Positions 28,962 to 39,151 of a DNA stretch of 40,869 bases are shown piece after piece. The stretch lies in the IMG/VR virus record IMGVR_UViG_3300042882_000526, positions 1 through 40,869 of that record, one strand, 5' to 3'. The notes beneath the pieces were generated by a model. That model was not told the DNA's origin. It ran no database searches and worked only from the letters and a program-made list of their open reading frames with translations. Each line of letters begins with the position of its first letter. Position 1 is the first letter of the stretch. The translations under genes and the position numbers were made by a program. This stretch comes from a virus.

Positions 28962-29192
28962 TTGGCCACTCTTACCCTCAATGCCTCGATCACCCCGTCT
29001 CGGCAGGTCACTGTGACCTACGGGACGGGAGGGTCCCTCACGGGGTCCGTGGCCCTCCTGATCGACAACACGATTACGGCGGGCATGGACGTCGAGAAGA
29101 TGATTGCGGCGCTGGTGCGTTCTTACCACCGCCAGTCTTCCAAGGCGTCTTCGGTAGGTGGCATCGCCACCACCGGCACCACGGCAGAGTAG
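28962..29192 (+). CDS. Small virion-region protein, 76 aa
   Basis: TTG start at 28962 with GGAG 7 nt upstream, 5 bp after the previous stop. Beta-type N-terminus (TLTLNASITPSRQVTVTYGT), a helix (MDVEKMIAALVRSYHRQ) and a Gly/Thr end. Transcribed with the capsid genes and followed by a strong terminator, so probably a minor head protein. No family recognised. Confidence 0.65.
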   Translation: MATLTLNASITPSRQVTVTYGTGGSLTGSVALLIDNTITAGMDVEKMIAALVRSYHRQSSKASSVGGIATTGTTAE

Positions 29193-29235
29193 TCCTAGCG
29201 GCGGGCGTTTCCCTCACCCTCCTCCCCCGCCGCGG

Positions 29236-29269
29236 CCCCCTGTCCCTCGTGGACAGGGGGTTTCTCTTT
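29236..29269 (+). terminator. Strong intrinsic terminator after capsid block
   Basis: CCCCCTGTCC, loop CTCGT and GGACAGGGGG form a perfect 10-bp stem followed by TTTCTCTTT. The position after the capsid genes is like that of the T7 late terminator after gene 10: it would raise capsid transcripts over tail transcripts. Confidence 0.92.
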
Positions 29270-29296
29270 GCCCTCCATCCGTGATAGTATCCGGGT

Positions 29297-29923
29297 ATGG
29301 CGAGCCAAATCCAAATCTGTAATGTAGCGCTCACCCATTGCGGCGAGCCGTCCATCACGTCGCTGAACGAGGACGGCAAGGCGGCGCGGGTCCTGAAGCG
29401 CGTCTACGACCTCGTCCTCGACCAGGCGCTCACCGACTACCGCTGGTACTTCGCGATCGAGCGCGCCGAACTGGCCGCCGATCCCGCTGCCCCACTGTTC
29501 GGCTTCACCAACCGCTTCACCGTGCCGTCCGACCTGCTCCAGCTTATCGGCATTGGCGACGACCAGAACGAGAGCAAGCGTAACTACACGGCCAGTGAAA
29601 CTATCTTCAAGCGCGAAGGAAACTACATCCTGGCCGACGATGCCCCGCTCAAGATCGTCTACGTCAAGCGCGTTACCGACCCCGGCATGTACTCCCCCGA
29701 GTTCGTGAAGTATCTGTCATACCTCCTGGCCACGACCATCTTCTACGACCTGACCAAGGGCGCTGACCGCTACACCGCGCTCGTGCAGGGCCGCGAGCAG
29801 GCCGCCAAGCAGGCCAAGTTCAAGGGCGCGATCCAGAACACCCCCGAGGTCATCGTGGCGTCTGACTGGATCGACAGCCGCTTCTCCGACAACTATCCCT
29901 ACCGCATTGGTCCTGTCGTCTAG
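29297..29923 (+). CDS. Tail tubular protein A (T7 gp11-like)
   Basis: 208 aa (T7 gp11 is 196). QICNVALTHCGEPSITSLNE, RVLKRVYDLVLDQALTDYRW and FYDLTKGADRYTALVQGREQ are family hallmarks. It forms the adaptor ring between portal and nozzle. The ATG has no Shine-Dalgarno; TAGTAT lies 6 nt upstream, right after the terminator, so a leaderless transcript is possible. Confidence 0.9.
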   Translation: MASQIQICNVALTHCGEPSITSLNEDGKAARVLKRVYDLVLDQALTDYRWYFAIERAELAADPAAPLFGFTNRFTVPSDLLQLIGIGDDQNESKRNYTASETIFKREGNYILADDAPLKIVYVKRVTDPGMYSPEFVKYLSYLLATTIFYDLTKGADRYTALVQGREQAAKQAKFKGAIQNTPEVIVASDWIDSRFSDNYPYRIGPVV

Positions 29924-32295
29924 TGGCAAGATACAACCCGATCCAAGCCAACTTCACGGCGGGCCTGCTTACCCGCCGTCTGCGCGGGCGCGACGACCTG
30001 GAGGCGTACCACCAGGGTATGCGCCAGGCGCTCAACGGGCAAATCCTGCCGCACGGCGGGTTCATGCGCCGCGCGGGCTCTATCTTCGTGAACGAGGTCA
30101 AGAACCGCACCAGCGCCAAGAACGCCCTGATCCCGTTCGACGTAGCCACCGATCAGCAGTACATCATGGAGGTCGGGCACAACTATATCCGCTACTACGC
30201 CAACCACGGCCTCGTGGAGAGCAGCCCCGGCACGCCGCTGGAGACGGTGACGACCTACGGCAATGACGAACAGCAGGACCTGCGCACGGCCCAGCAGGTC
30301 GACGTCATGTACATGGTTCACCCCAACGGCCATCCGTACAAGCTGTCGCGCACCAGCCTGACCTCCTTCACCTGGACAAAGGTGACGTGGAAGGACGGCA
30401 ACGCGCCGATGCAGCCGTCTAACATCACGGCCATTACCTGCACCAAGACCGGTGGCGGTAGCCCCTACACCTTCACCTTCTCCGCGGTTCCGAAGCCGGG
30501 TGGCTTCACGACCGCCGACGACGTCGGGCGCACGCTGCGCTTCCACGACGGCGTGTACGAGATCACCACAGTATCCTCGACCACGGTCGTCATCGCCACC
30601 GAACTGAAGGTGCTGGCCGACCCGGCAGGCAGCAGCGCAACACCGGACTGGGCGCTTGGACTGTTCTCCAACACGGACGGCCCCCGTGCTGTGATCTTCC
30701 ACGACGGTCGCCTGTGGTACGGCGGTTCGCGCACGGCACCGGACGTGATCGTCGGCTCCATGTCGGACGACTACGACAACTTCTTCCGCGGCCTCGCCTA
30801 CGGCGTAACGCCCACGATCAACGAGGACGACAAGTCGATCGTGAAGCGCGTGCAGGGCAAGCGCCTCCAGACGGTCATGTGGCTGGCCTCGCAGGCGGAC
30901 TACATGGCGATCGGTTCGGCGGGCGGCGAGTTCCGCATGTTCTCGGCGGACAGCAGCGGCGTGCTGACCCCAAACGCGGCGGTCATCCGTTCGGCCACGT
31001 ACCGCGGCTCCGCGTACAAGACCCCGGTGCAGATCGACAACCAGATCATGTTCGTGCAGTCGAACCTGCGAGAACTGTTCGAACTGCGCTATGAAGTGGT
31101 CAAGGACAACTTCTCCTCGCGTAACCTCATGCTGCTGGCCGAGGACGTGCCGGACAGCGACGTCAACGGGCGCGGCGGCCTCCTGCGTATGGCGTACCAG
31201 GCTACGCCCGACAGCACGATCTGGATGGTGCATGGCGACGGCTCGCTGATCGGCCTCACCTACGAGCCCGACCAGAAGGTAATCGGCGTCCACCCGCACT
31301 CGATCGCCAACGGTCTCGCGCGGGTCGACGATATCGCGGTATGCCAGAACCCGTCCTCGACCGCTCACGAATTGTGGTTCCTGGCCACGATCGAGGTCGA
31401 TGGTACGACGGAACAGTACGTCTGTTACATGGATCAGCAGTACCGCCCGGCGTTGTCCTACGAGCGCGCCACGAACGACGAGAGGATCAGGGCGCTCGAC
31501 GAGGCGTACTTCGTGGACCTTGGCCTCAAGTTCGACAACCCGGTCCTGATCGCCAGCTTCACCAAGGCGGCGCAGGGTGTGTTCACGGCCACGGCGCACG
31601 GCTTCCTGGACGGCGACCGCGTCAAACTGCGCGCCCCGCAAGGCCCCACGGAAATGGACCGCCTGTCCGCTATCGTGTCCGACAAGACAACCAACACGTT
31701 CAAGCTCAAGGACGGCGACGGCAATTATATCAACACGACGGGCTGGGACGACCTGGGAGACGTGGTCGACCCCTCCATAACCAACTACAACTCCCCGCTC
31801 GTGCGCGAGGAGGTGACGACGATCACGGGGCTAGGCCACCTGGAAGGCTTGACCGTCTCGGTGCTGGCGGACGGCATGGTTCATCCCGACGTCGTGGTCG
31901 ATAGCGGCGCGATCACGCTTCAACGCCGCGCCTCCATCGTGGCCGTGGGTCTACCCTACAGTTACCGCGGCGAGACGCAGCGCTTCACCGAAGGAGCCCG
32001 GATGGGCTCTGGCCAGGGACAGCCTACGTCGATCGACAAGGTCGCTGTCGTGCTGCACAACACCGTGGGTGGGTCCTTCGGTGTGGGCAATGGCCTCGAC
32101 CGCCACCTGTCTCCGCTTAACCTGCGCGAAGGCAACGGCCCCATGGATCAGTCGCCCCCGCTGTTCACCGGCACCAAGGAGATTTCCGTGGAAGGTGGAT
32201 GGGGCGTCGAGCCCACGGTCTACTTCGAAAACACGCAGCCCCTTCCCATGACCGTGCTGGCCGTGTGCCCGAGGCTCATGCTCAATGAAGGGTAA
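29923..32295 (+). CDS. Tail tubular protein B (T7 gp12-like nozzle)
   Basis: 790 aa, almost the T7 gp12 length (794). The start ARYNPIQANFTAGLLTRRLR, then LIPFDVATDQQYIMEVGHNY, VIFHDGRLWYGGSRTAPDVI, FRGLAYGVTPTINEDD and YMAIGSAGGEFRMFS fit the family closely. It forms the hexameric tail nozzle that contacts the fibres. GTG start at 29923 overlaps the stop of the preceding gene (TAGTG). Confidence 0.92.
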   Translation: MARYNPIQANFTAGLLTRRLRGRDDLEAYHQGMRQALNGQILPHGGFMRRAGSIFVNEVKNRTSAKNALIPFDVATDQQYIMEVGHNYIRYYANHGLVESSPGTPLETVTTYGNDEQQDLRTAQQVDVMYMVHPNGHPYKLSRTSLTSFTWTKVTWKDGNAPMQPSNITAITCTKTGGGSPYTFTFSAVPKPGGFTTADDVGRTLRFHDGVYEITTVSSTTVVIATELKVLADPAGSSATPDWALGLFSNTDGPRAVIFHDGRLWYGGSRTAPDVIVGSMSDDYDNFFRGLAYGVTPTINEDDKSIVKRVQGKRLQTVMWLASQADYMAIGSAGGEFRMFSADSSGVLTPNAAVIRSATYRGSAYKTPVQIDNQIMFVQSNLRELFELRYEVVKDNFSSRNLMLLAEDVPDSDVNGRGGLLRMAYQATPDSTIWMVHGDGSLIGLTYEPDQKVIGVHPHSIANGLARVDDIAVCQNPSSTAHELWFLATIEVDGTTEQYVCYMDQQYRPALSYERATNDERIRALDEAYFVDLGLKFDNPVLIASFTKAAQGVFTATAHGFLDGDRVKLRAPQGPTEMDRLSAIVSDKTTNTFKLKDGDGNYINTTGWDDLGDVVDPSITNYNSPLVREEVTTITGLGHLEGLTVSVLADGMVHPDVVVDSGAITLQRRASIVAVGLPYSYRGETQRFTEGARMGSGQGQPTSIDKVAVVLHNTVGGSFGVGNGLDRHLSPLNLREGNGPMDQSPPLFTGTKEISVEGGWGVEPTVYFENTQPLPMTVLAVCPRLMLNEG

Positions 32296-32695
32296 TGTCC
32301 GGTTCCGCCCGCTGAAGGTGTCGGACTTCTACGAGATCGAGCTTCAGCCCCGCCATGCCTCCTCACAGCCGGTGTTCCGCGCCAACCCCCTCGTGCTGCA
32401 CTCGCTCACCGAGAGCCCGTTTTCCTTCGCAATGGAGGTCGACGGCAAGGCTGTGGCCGCGCTGGGGCCGAATGAGGACCGCGAGATTTGGGCGTATTTG
32501 GGCGCAGATTTGAAGCGCCACATGGTCCGCCTCGTGCGCTACACCCGCGCCATGCTGGGCATGTACGGCAAATGCTGGGCCAGGGTGGACCGTACCAACT
32601 GCGACGGGGAGCGCTTCATGTTGCTATTGGGCCTCCGAAAGGTTAAAATGGCCGAGGAAGGCGTAATGGATACCTGGATTTACGATGCGCGTTAG
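32285..32695 (+). CDS. Internal virion protein A-like (T7 gp13-like)
   Basis: 136 aa (T7 gp13 is 138), in the gp13 position between gp12 and gp14 homologues. VRFRPLKVSDFYEIELQPRH, ESPFSFAMEVDGKAVAALG and MVRLVRYTRAMLGMYGKCWA suggest a GNAT-like fold as seen in this family. Predicted assembly factor. Overlaps neighbours at both ends. Confidence 0.75.
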   Translation: MKGNVRFRPLKVSDFYEIELQPRHASSQPVFRANPLVLHSLTESPFSFAMEVDGKAVAALGPNEDREIWAYLGADLKRHMVRLVRYTRAMLGMYGKCWARVDRTNCDGERFMLLLGLRKVKMAEEGVMDTWIYDAR

Positions 32696-33143
32696 GTACG
32701 ATCCCATGACCGCCATCTTTGCGGGTGTATCCGCTGTTGGCTCGATTGCTGGCGGCCTGATGAACAGCAACCAAGCCTACGACGAAGGCGTCTACAACCG
32801 CGACTTCTACAACTACCAGGCCGAGCAGGAGAAGATCGGTCTTAACCGCGATCTCGACGCCGCGCAGCGTGAGCGCACGGCCACGATCTCCCGCACGCGC
32901 GCCATCATGGCCGCGCAGGGCGGCGGCATGGACGGCGACTTCATCGCCTCGCGCGAGGGCCTGTTCGAAACCCAGCGCCTCTCCCTGATCCAGGACAGCG
33001 AGGCGCGGCAGTCCGTCCTCCGCACCAAGGCTGGGTTCGCTATGAAGGCGGGCCAGCAGGCGGCGGATGCGGCGGTCATCAAGGGCTTCACGAACGCCAT
33101 TCCTGGCATGACTTCTTTGTACGGTGAGGTTACGAAGAAGTAA
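32685..33143 (+). CDS. Internal virion protein B-like (T7 gp14-like)
   Basis: 152 aa (145 from an ATG at 32706). Hydrophobic start (MTAIFAGVSAVGSIAGGLMN) followed by long amphipathic helices (YNYQAEQEKIGLNRDLDAAQ, RQSVLRTKAGFAMKAGQQAA). In T7 this protein forms a channel in the outer membrane on ejection. Syntenic position supports the call; shorter than T7 gp14 (196). Confidence 0.8.
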   Translation: MRVRYDPMTAIFAGVSAVGSIAGGLMNSNQAYDEGVYNRDFYNYQAEQEKIGLNRDLDAAQRERTATISRTRAIMAAQGGGMDGDFIASREGLFETQRLSLIQDSEARQSVLRTKAGFAMKAGQQAADAAVIKGFTNAIPGMTSLYGEVTKK

Positions 33144-35350
33144 TGGCGAACAAGTCTACCCGCCTCCCCGGCACCGAGTTCGAAAGCACCGGCAACCGCG
33201 CCCGATCGGTAGCGAGCGGTAGCCCCGGCTCCGCGGGCCTGAACCGATCGGTGGCCACGGACATTGGCGCGGGCGCTCTTGTTGCGCTTGAAGCCCTCCA
33301 GAAGATCAACGCCGAACGTGACGCCGTTACATCGGTGAAGGCCGAGAGCGCCTATGTCATCGAGCGCGAAAAGAAGATGGCCGAGCTTGATCCCATGGCC
33401 GCGGACTACCCGGAGCGCATCAAGCAGATTTGGGGCGACGGTAAGGACGTTATCGCGGCGGCGGGTCTGACCACCCCCGCGGCGCAGGCCGACCTTGAGC
33501 GCCGCTTCGCCCGGCATGGAGCCAGTGCCGAGCTTATCGGCATCAAGCTGCGCAAGGACGCGGTAAGCCGCGAGGGCCTGCTCACGGCCAAGGATACAGC
33601 GGACGCTATCGGCGCCAAGATCAGGAACGACCCGGCCAACGCCAACGCCTATCTGGCCGAGTTCCAGGGCAGCATGGAGCGCTTGAAGGGGGTCATGGAC
33701 CCCAACCAGATGCGCGAGTTTGCGCGTACCGCTGCTGACAAGCTCGCGGGCGACCAGATATTCGGATACGCAGAGAAGGGAAACTTTGCTGCGGCTCGTG
33801 CGGCGCTGAAGGAACAAGCCCCCAACCTTAGCAGGAACGAAGCAGAGGGCTTGTCTCGCCATATCGACAGCAAAGAGAGCAAGGCTCGTGCTGACGGCGA
33901 CCGCGCCCGCACGCAGAACATCGCCACCTACCTCGTCGACGTTGACGACCAGTTCTCCGGTAACAAGGAGATCAACCCGAACAACCGCGCTAACCTGGAC
34001 GCGATGAAGGCCAAGGGCGCGATCTCGCCCGAGGGCTATCTGACGGCGGTACGCACGCTCAACAACCGCGAGGAGAACCTGCGCAAGGAGCAGGCTAAGG
34101 ACGCGGTGGCGCTGGAGGAGTTCAACACCGGAACGCCTAAGAACCAGGAAAACCTCGACCGCGCGGTTAACATTGCGCTGGGGCGTATCCCCATCGGGCG
34201 TATCGCGATCGAGGGCACACCGGAGCAGCGCGCTACCGCAATCAAGGTCATGGCCGGGATCGCGGGCACGAGCGGTATGCTTTACGGCCAGTTCAAGGAC
34301 TTACTGGAGAACAGCGACAAGACGACAGACAAGTCCCGCGCCGGGCAGGTGGCCTTTGCCGCCGAGGCCGCCGACGACCTGGAGAACACCGCCCCGCGTG
34401 CGCTCGACAACGCCAAGCTCGACAAAGTTGGCACGCTGGCCATCGTGCGCAGCGAGGCCAAGCGCATGATCGAGCAAGGTATGCCGAAGGCGGAAGCGTA
34501 CAAGCAGGCTGCTTCGACGTATATGAGCAAGGGTCCCCTCACCATCACGGAGGAGAACGACCGCAAGGAAGCGCTCAGTAAGAGCCTCGCGAAGATCGAC
34601 CTTGCCAGCAAGGTACAGGCGGCCACGACGTCTTGGGGCGAGCGCAACGTACCGTTCGTGAAGCTCCCCGGCCAGGACGCCGCGTTGCAGGGTGAGTGGA
34701 AGCGCGCATATGAAACTGCCTACATGCGTACCGGCAGTGAGGAGCAGGCCGAGGCGATCGCCAAGACTGCGCTGAACCAAATCTTCGGCACGACCATGGT
34801 AGGCGCGGTGGGCAAGCCCGCGGACCCCAATGTGGACGTGCGCCTCGCGCTCGTGAACCCCGGCATGGACCCTGCGGGCAGCCGCTCGCAGATCGCCCGC
34901 CGCCCCATCGAACGCTACTCTCCGCCCAGCATGCGTGCCCTGCCGCAGGAAGAGCAGGCCCGTATTTATCAGAACCAGATCGAACCTGGCCTCAAGACCG
35001 CAGGCATCAATCTGGTCAAGGACCCGAAGTTCCCTCACCTGTCGTCCTATCGTCTGGTGGCGGACAACCAGACCGAGCAGGACTTGCGCGATGGCCGCCT
35101 GCCGACCTACCAGGTGCAGGTCCTCCGCGTGGGCGGCGAGGGCGAATACTACAACGTGGACGGCATGAAGCGCTTTCGCCCGCCCACCGAGGCCGAGGTG
35201 CTACAGGACCCGACGTACATCGAGATTAACAACGCCCGCCTCATGAACGACATGAAGGCCCGCCAGTTTGACGTCCGCCAGCAGACGGAAAAAGCAAGGA
35301 ATACAGAGCGTATGGGCAACCGCCCGCCGCTTCGCAGGGGGGCTGAGTAG
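33143..35350 (+). CDS. Internal core protein (T7 gp15-like)
   Basis: 735 aa (T7 gp15 is 747), mainly helical and charged throughout (IKQIWGDGKDVIAAAGLTTP, RHIDSKESKARADGDRARTQ, AEAYKQAASTYMSKGPLTIT). The last about 150 residues carry NVDVRLALVNPGMDPAGSRS, the type of ending seen in internal core proteins. It should form the periplasmic tunnel with the next protein during DNA ejection. Identified mainly by size, order and style. Confidence 0.8.
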   Translation: MANKSTRLPGTEFESTGNRARSVASGSPGSAGLNRSVATDIGAGALVALEALQKINAERDAVTSVKAESAYVIEREKKMAELDPMAADYPERIKQIWGDGKDVIAAAGLTTPAAQADLERRFARHGASAELIGIKLRKDAVSREGLLTAKDTADAIGAKIRNDPANANAYLAEFQGSMERLKGVMDPNQMREFARTAADKLAGDQIFGYAEKGNFAAARAALKEQAPNLSRNEAEGLSRHIDSKESKARADGDRARTQNIATYLVDVDDQFSGNKEINPNNRANLDAMKAKGAISPEGYLTAVRTLNNREENLRKEQAKDAVALEEFNTGTPKNQENLDRAVNIALGRIPIGRIAIEGTPEQRATAIKVMAGIAGTSGMLYGQFKDLLENSDKTTDKSRAGQVAFAAEAADDLENTAPRALDNAKLDKVGTLAIVRSEAKRMIEQGMPKAEAYKQAASTYMSKGPLTITEENDRKEALSKSLAKIDLASKVQAATTSWGERNVPFVKLPGQDAALQGEWKRAYETAYMRTGSEEQAEAIAKTALNQIFGTTMVGAVGKPADPNVDVRLALVNPGMDPAGSRSQIARRPIERYSPPSMRALPQEEQARIYQNQIEPGLKTAGINLVKDPKFPHLSSYRLVADNQTEQDLRDGRLPTYQVQVLRVGGEGEYYNVDGMKRFRPPTEAEVLQDPTYIEINNARLMNDMKARQFDVRQQTEKARNTERMGNRPPLRRGAE

Positions 35351-38300
35351 TTGCCGTTTGAAACAGAAGTCGAGCCCCTAGCGCCGGAAGTCGTCGCGCG
35401 CTTCAATAAGCCGGAAGGCCAAGACCAAGCGCTCATGTCCCGCCTGGCGCAGCAAACCCGCGCGGCGTTCAGGCTGGAGAACACGGTAGGCTCCCTGATG
35501 AGCGACAGCGCGCTGCCTGACGCCAACCTGGCGCAGACGGACCCGTTGGCCGTGGCGCTGTTCGACGCCGAGGAGTTCCTGTCCCCCGAGGAGAAGGCGT
35601 ACAGCGATCGCTTCACCAGGGCCAACAGCTACCGCGATATCGAGGCCATCCGCTTCAGGATCGCAGACGAGAAGGCGGCGCGCGAGGCCATGGCCAGCGG
35701 CCCCCTGCCCGAGTGGCTGATCGGTACGGTCGCTGCGGTGGTCGACCCTACCACGGTCCTCCCCATGGCCGGGCCGCTCGTCAAGGGCGGCAGGGCGGCG
35801 GTAGCGCTGGGTTCCTTTGGGCGCGTGGGCGTGTCCGCTGCGGCGGGCGCGGGCGCGCAGGAGGCCATCCTACAGGGCACACAGGTCAGCCGTACCGCGG
35901 AGGAGAGCGCGGCCAGCGTGCTGGGTGCCCTCATCGTGGGCGGCGTCATTGGCTCCGTGGCGGGCACGCTGGGGCGGCGCGAGCTTGCGCAGCTTACCAA
36001 GACCATGCAGGACGGCGTGCGCAAGCAGGTCGAGAACGACATTACGCAGGTCCTTCGCGCGTCCAGCCTGGGGGACCTGCCTCCCCCGAAGGCGGGCCTG
36101 TTCGACACCACCGCGGTGGGACGCTACCTTGACGCCAACAACGCGCCGAACTTCACCCTGCCCCGTAACAACGTGGTCAAGGCGGCGGACAACGATATCC
36201 TGAACTACGTCGCGGAGACGCAGCCCAAACTCCTCGACGACGTCACCCGCCTGGCCACAGAAATCCAGAAGGCCGACGAGCGCATTTCCCGCCTGGCGGC
36301 CGACCCCACCACGCCCGTCACGCGCATGGTCATGCCGCGCGACCAGCTTACCATCGACCTGATGGACGCGCTGGCCAAGGAGGGTACGCCCGCAGCCAAG
36401 GCGCAACTGGCCAATATCCAGGAAAGCCTCCAGCCGCAGGTCACGCTCAACCGCCTGAAGCGCGAGAACGAAGACCTGATCGCGGAGTGGGAAGCGGCGG
36501 AAACCCGGCTGGCCAAGACGATCGAGAAGACCAAGAAGGCGATGGCCGAGATCGAGGCCAGTCTCACGCCGAAGGACCGCGCCGAGGCCGCTCTGGAGAT
36601 CGCCCGCCTGCAAGCCGCTATGGAAAAGACGCTGAGTGAGGGCAAGGACCCGCTGAAGCTGTACCCACAGGGCGATCCTATGGACTGGCTGCGCGGCTTC
36701 GCGCGGTTCCCCGCCGAGCCCAAGCCGAAGGTCGAAGCGCCCAAGGTCGAACCCCCGAAGCCGGGCGATCCTCCTGCGCCCAAGGACGCCTCGTCCGCAG
36801 CCACCGGCCCCAACGCCCCGGCATCTGACCTGACGGCCCGCCTGCGCAGTTCGTTCAAGGTCGCGGAGATCACCGCCAAACTGGCCAAGATCGGCATGGC
36901 TTCGCCGTCGCTCTACATGGCGACGTCCCTGTTCGAAACCTCGCGCAGGGTTATCCAGCGCTTCGCCTACACCGGCCTCCTGTTCGACGACTACTACAAG
37001 GGGGCGCGGGCGGTCGACGACTTCGAAACCGAGGTCAAGATACTGGGTCAGCCCGCGGTCATGCAGGTCCAGCGCATCGCGGATACGGCGTGGTCGGACT
37101 ACAAGCAGGCGGTCAAGGCGGGCGACGCCCCGCCCATGACACGCGCCCAGGTCTACGACGCGATCGGCAAGGCCATGACGGAGAATGACGTCGGCCCGCA
37201 CAAGATCATTTCGGATGCGGCCAAGGCGTACCGTCTGATCGACAAGCACTTCGCGGACCTGGCGACGGAGTGGGCGGTCGGCGTGTTCAAGAACCCCGAA
37301 ACCGTGGCCAAGAAGCGTGGCGGCAAAAGCCATCTTCAGCGTGTGTGGCACTCGGAGCGCATCAAGGCCAACCCGGTAGGCTTCAAGGAACTGGTCAAGG
37401 ACTGGGTGGTGCGCACCAGCCCGAAGGCCCCACCCGACCTGCTCGACGATATCGCAGACGACGTCATGCACAAGATATTGGGTATGCCGGACGGTCGCCT
37501 GCCGCCCGAGATCAAGGTAGCGGAAGGACGTGGGTCGGCCAAGGAGCGTACATTCGAAATCCCCGACGACTGGAAGACCGCGGACGGGCGCTACTCCGTG
37601 GCCGACTTCGTCGATCGCAATGTCATCAACGTCATGGCGCGCTACTCCCGCACCATGGCCGCGGACATAGCCTACCAGAAGATAATGGGCGGTGACGAAG
37701 GCATCGAGGTCATCCGCAAGGAATTGAAGGCCGAAGCGCGCGACATGCAGAAGGCACTGGCCGAGCAGGCTGACGCCAAGATGGGCAAGGGCGAACCGCC
37801 CAAGGCCGGGGAACTGGAAAAGAAGAACCTCCAGATCGAAAAGATGCTGGAGCGCGACCTGGCCACGATCGACATGCTGGTTCACCGCATCCGCGGCACC
37901 GACCCGGCAGGCGCAGCCGACCCGCGCTATGCGGGCGCTCGCACGGTGTCGAAGATCATCCGCGATATCAACGTCCCGATTTTCATGGGCTCGTCCCTCC
38001 TGTCGCAGCTTCCCGATCTGGCCAAGATGGTCATGACAGAGGGGCTCATGCGCTCGTTCGGCTCACTGGTGGGCGACTTCGCGGACGGCTTCAAGACCCT
38101 GAAGATCGGCATCAAGGAAGCCCAGCGTATTGGCACCGCCGACGACATGTATCTGGGCGGGCGTGCGGGCCAGCTTGCGGACATGTCGGAGCAATATACC
38201 CGCCAGTCGAAGGTCGAAATGATGACCGGCCTGGTGGCCCACAAGTCGCTCATGCTGTTCGGTGTGTCCCCGTGGAACACCATGATCAAGGGCCGCGCGT

Positions 38301-39151
38301 CCTACCTGGGGGCGGACACCATCCTGCGTACCGTCTCGGCCATGGCCGAGGGCAAGCCTGTCAGCAAGTCGCGGGCGGCGTATATGCGCGCGATCGGCAT
38401 TGGCGACTACGAAGTCGAGCAGATCATGAAGGAGCAGGGCATCTGGGGTGAAGGCACCCGCGGCCTCCTGATCTCCAACGCCGACCAGTGGAAGAACCTG
38501 GAGGCCCGTGCGGCGTTTGAACGCGCCCTCCTGCGCTACATCGACGGCAACATCCTCACCCCCGGCGCGACCGACCGCCCCCTGTGGACGCAGGGCGAGG
38601 TGGGCAAAGTTCTTACCCAGTTTCAGGGCTTTGGCTTCGCCGCCCACCAGCGCATCCTTGTGGCAGGATTGCAACAGCGCGACGCCAACGCCCTGTCGTC
38701 CGTGCTGGCCATGACCGCACTGGGCATGACCTCCGTGGCCCTGCGGGACCTCGTGCGGGACGGCAAGATCGACGACAAGCGCGACGCCCGCTCGTGGGTA
38801 CGCGACGGTATCGACCGCTCCGGGGTGCTGGCCCGTGTCATGGAACTGGACACCATGCTGGGCAAGGCTACGGGCGTCAACGCGCAGCGTACCCTCACCG
38901 GGCAGGACGCAGAGCGCTTCCAGGGGCGCAGCCTCGTGGGCCAGCTTGGCGGCCCTACGGCGGCCACGATCGACGGCACGGCCAGGGCGCTGCGGGGCAT
39001 TGCGGACCGCGACGTGACCGGGGCGGACGTCCACGCCATCCGCAAGATGATCCCGTACCAGAACTTTCTCGCGACAAAATGGCTGTTCGACAGCGTCGAG
39101 CAGGGCATCGTCGACCAGTATGGCCTGGCACCTCGACAGAACCCCCGCTGA
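35351..39151 (+). CDS. Internal core/ejection protein (T7 gp16-like), no transglycosylase domain
   Basis: 1266 aa (T7 gp16 is 1318). Ala/Gly-rich hydrophobic stretches (about 125-210, GALIVGGVIGSVAGTLG), long helices, a Pro/Lys linker (about 455-480) and a C-terminal region with NVPIFMGSSLLSQLPDLAKM, FGVSPWNTMIKGRASYLGAD and LTQFQGFGFAAHQRILVAGL typical of gp16-type ejection proteins. The N-terminus starts with polar sequence and shows no lytic transglycosylase signature (no ES motif or SLT core), unlike T7. TTG start directly after the previous stop. Confidence 0.85.
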   Translation: MPFETEVEPLAPEVVARFNKPEGQDQALMSRLAQQTRAAFRLENTVGSLMSDSALPDANLAQTDPLAVALFDAEEFLSPEEKAYSDRFTRANSYRDIEAIRFRIADEKAAREAMASGPLPEWLIGTVAAVVDPTTVLPMAGPLVKGGRAAVALGSFGRVGVSAAAGAGAQEAILQGTQVSRTAEESAASVLGALIVGGVIGSVAGTLGRRELAQLTKTMQDGVRKQVENDITQVLRASSLGDLPPPKAGLFDTTAVGRYLDANNAPNFTLPRNNVVKAADNDILNYVAETQPKLLDDVTRLATEIQKADERISRLAADPTTPVTRMVMPRDQLTIDLMDALAKEGTPAAKAQLANIQESLQPQVTLNRLKRENEDLIAEWEAAETRLAKTIEKTKKAMAEIEASLTPKDRAEAALEIARLQAAMEKTLSEGKDPLKLYPQGDPMDWLRGFARFPAEPKPKVEAPKVEPPKPGDPPAPKDASSAATGPNAPASDLTARLRSSFKVAEITAKLAKIGMASPSLYMATSLFETSRRVIQRFAYTGLLFDDYYKGARAVDDFETEVKILGQPAVMQVQRIADTAWSDYKQAVKAGDAPPMTRAQVYDAIGKAMTENDVGPHKIISDAAKAYRLIDKHFADLATEWAVGVFKNPETVAKKRGGKSHLQRVWHSERIKANPVGFKELVKDWVVRTSPKAPPDLLDDIADDVMHKILGMPDGRLPPEIKVAEGRGSAKERTFEIPDDWKTADGRYSVADFVDRNVINVMARYSRTMAADIAYQKIMGGDEGIEVIRKELKAEARDMQKALAEQADAKMGKGEPPKAGELEKKNLQIEKMLERDLATIDMLVHRIRGTDPAGAADPRYAGARTVSKIIRDINVPIFMGSSLLSQLPDLAKMVMTEGLMRSFGSLVGDFADGFKTLKIGIKEAQRIGTADDMYLGGRAGQLADMSEQYTRQSKVEMMTGLVAHKSLMLFGVSPWNTMIKGRASYLGADTILRTVSAMAEGKPVSKSRAAYMRAIGIGDYEVEQIMKEQGIWGEGTRGLLISNADQWKNLEARAAFERALLRYIDGNILTPGATDRPLWTQGEVGKVLTQFQGFGFAAHQRILVAGLQQRDANALSSVLAMTALGMTSVALRDLVRDGKIDDKRDARSWVRDGIDRSGVLARVMELDTMLGKATGVNAQRTLTGQDAERFQGRSLVGQLGGPTAATIDGTARALRGIADRDVTGADVHAIRKMIPYQNFLATKWLFDSVEQGIVDQYGLAPRQNPR

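Noticed and set aside
35870-37885. 671-aa minus-strand ORF opposite the gp16-like gene
   Set aside because: Antisense shadow of a GC-rich coding frame; His/Arg/Gly/Val-rich composition, no family motifs, no operon context.
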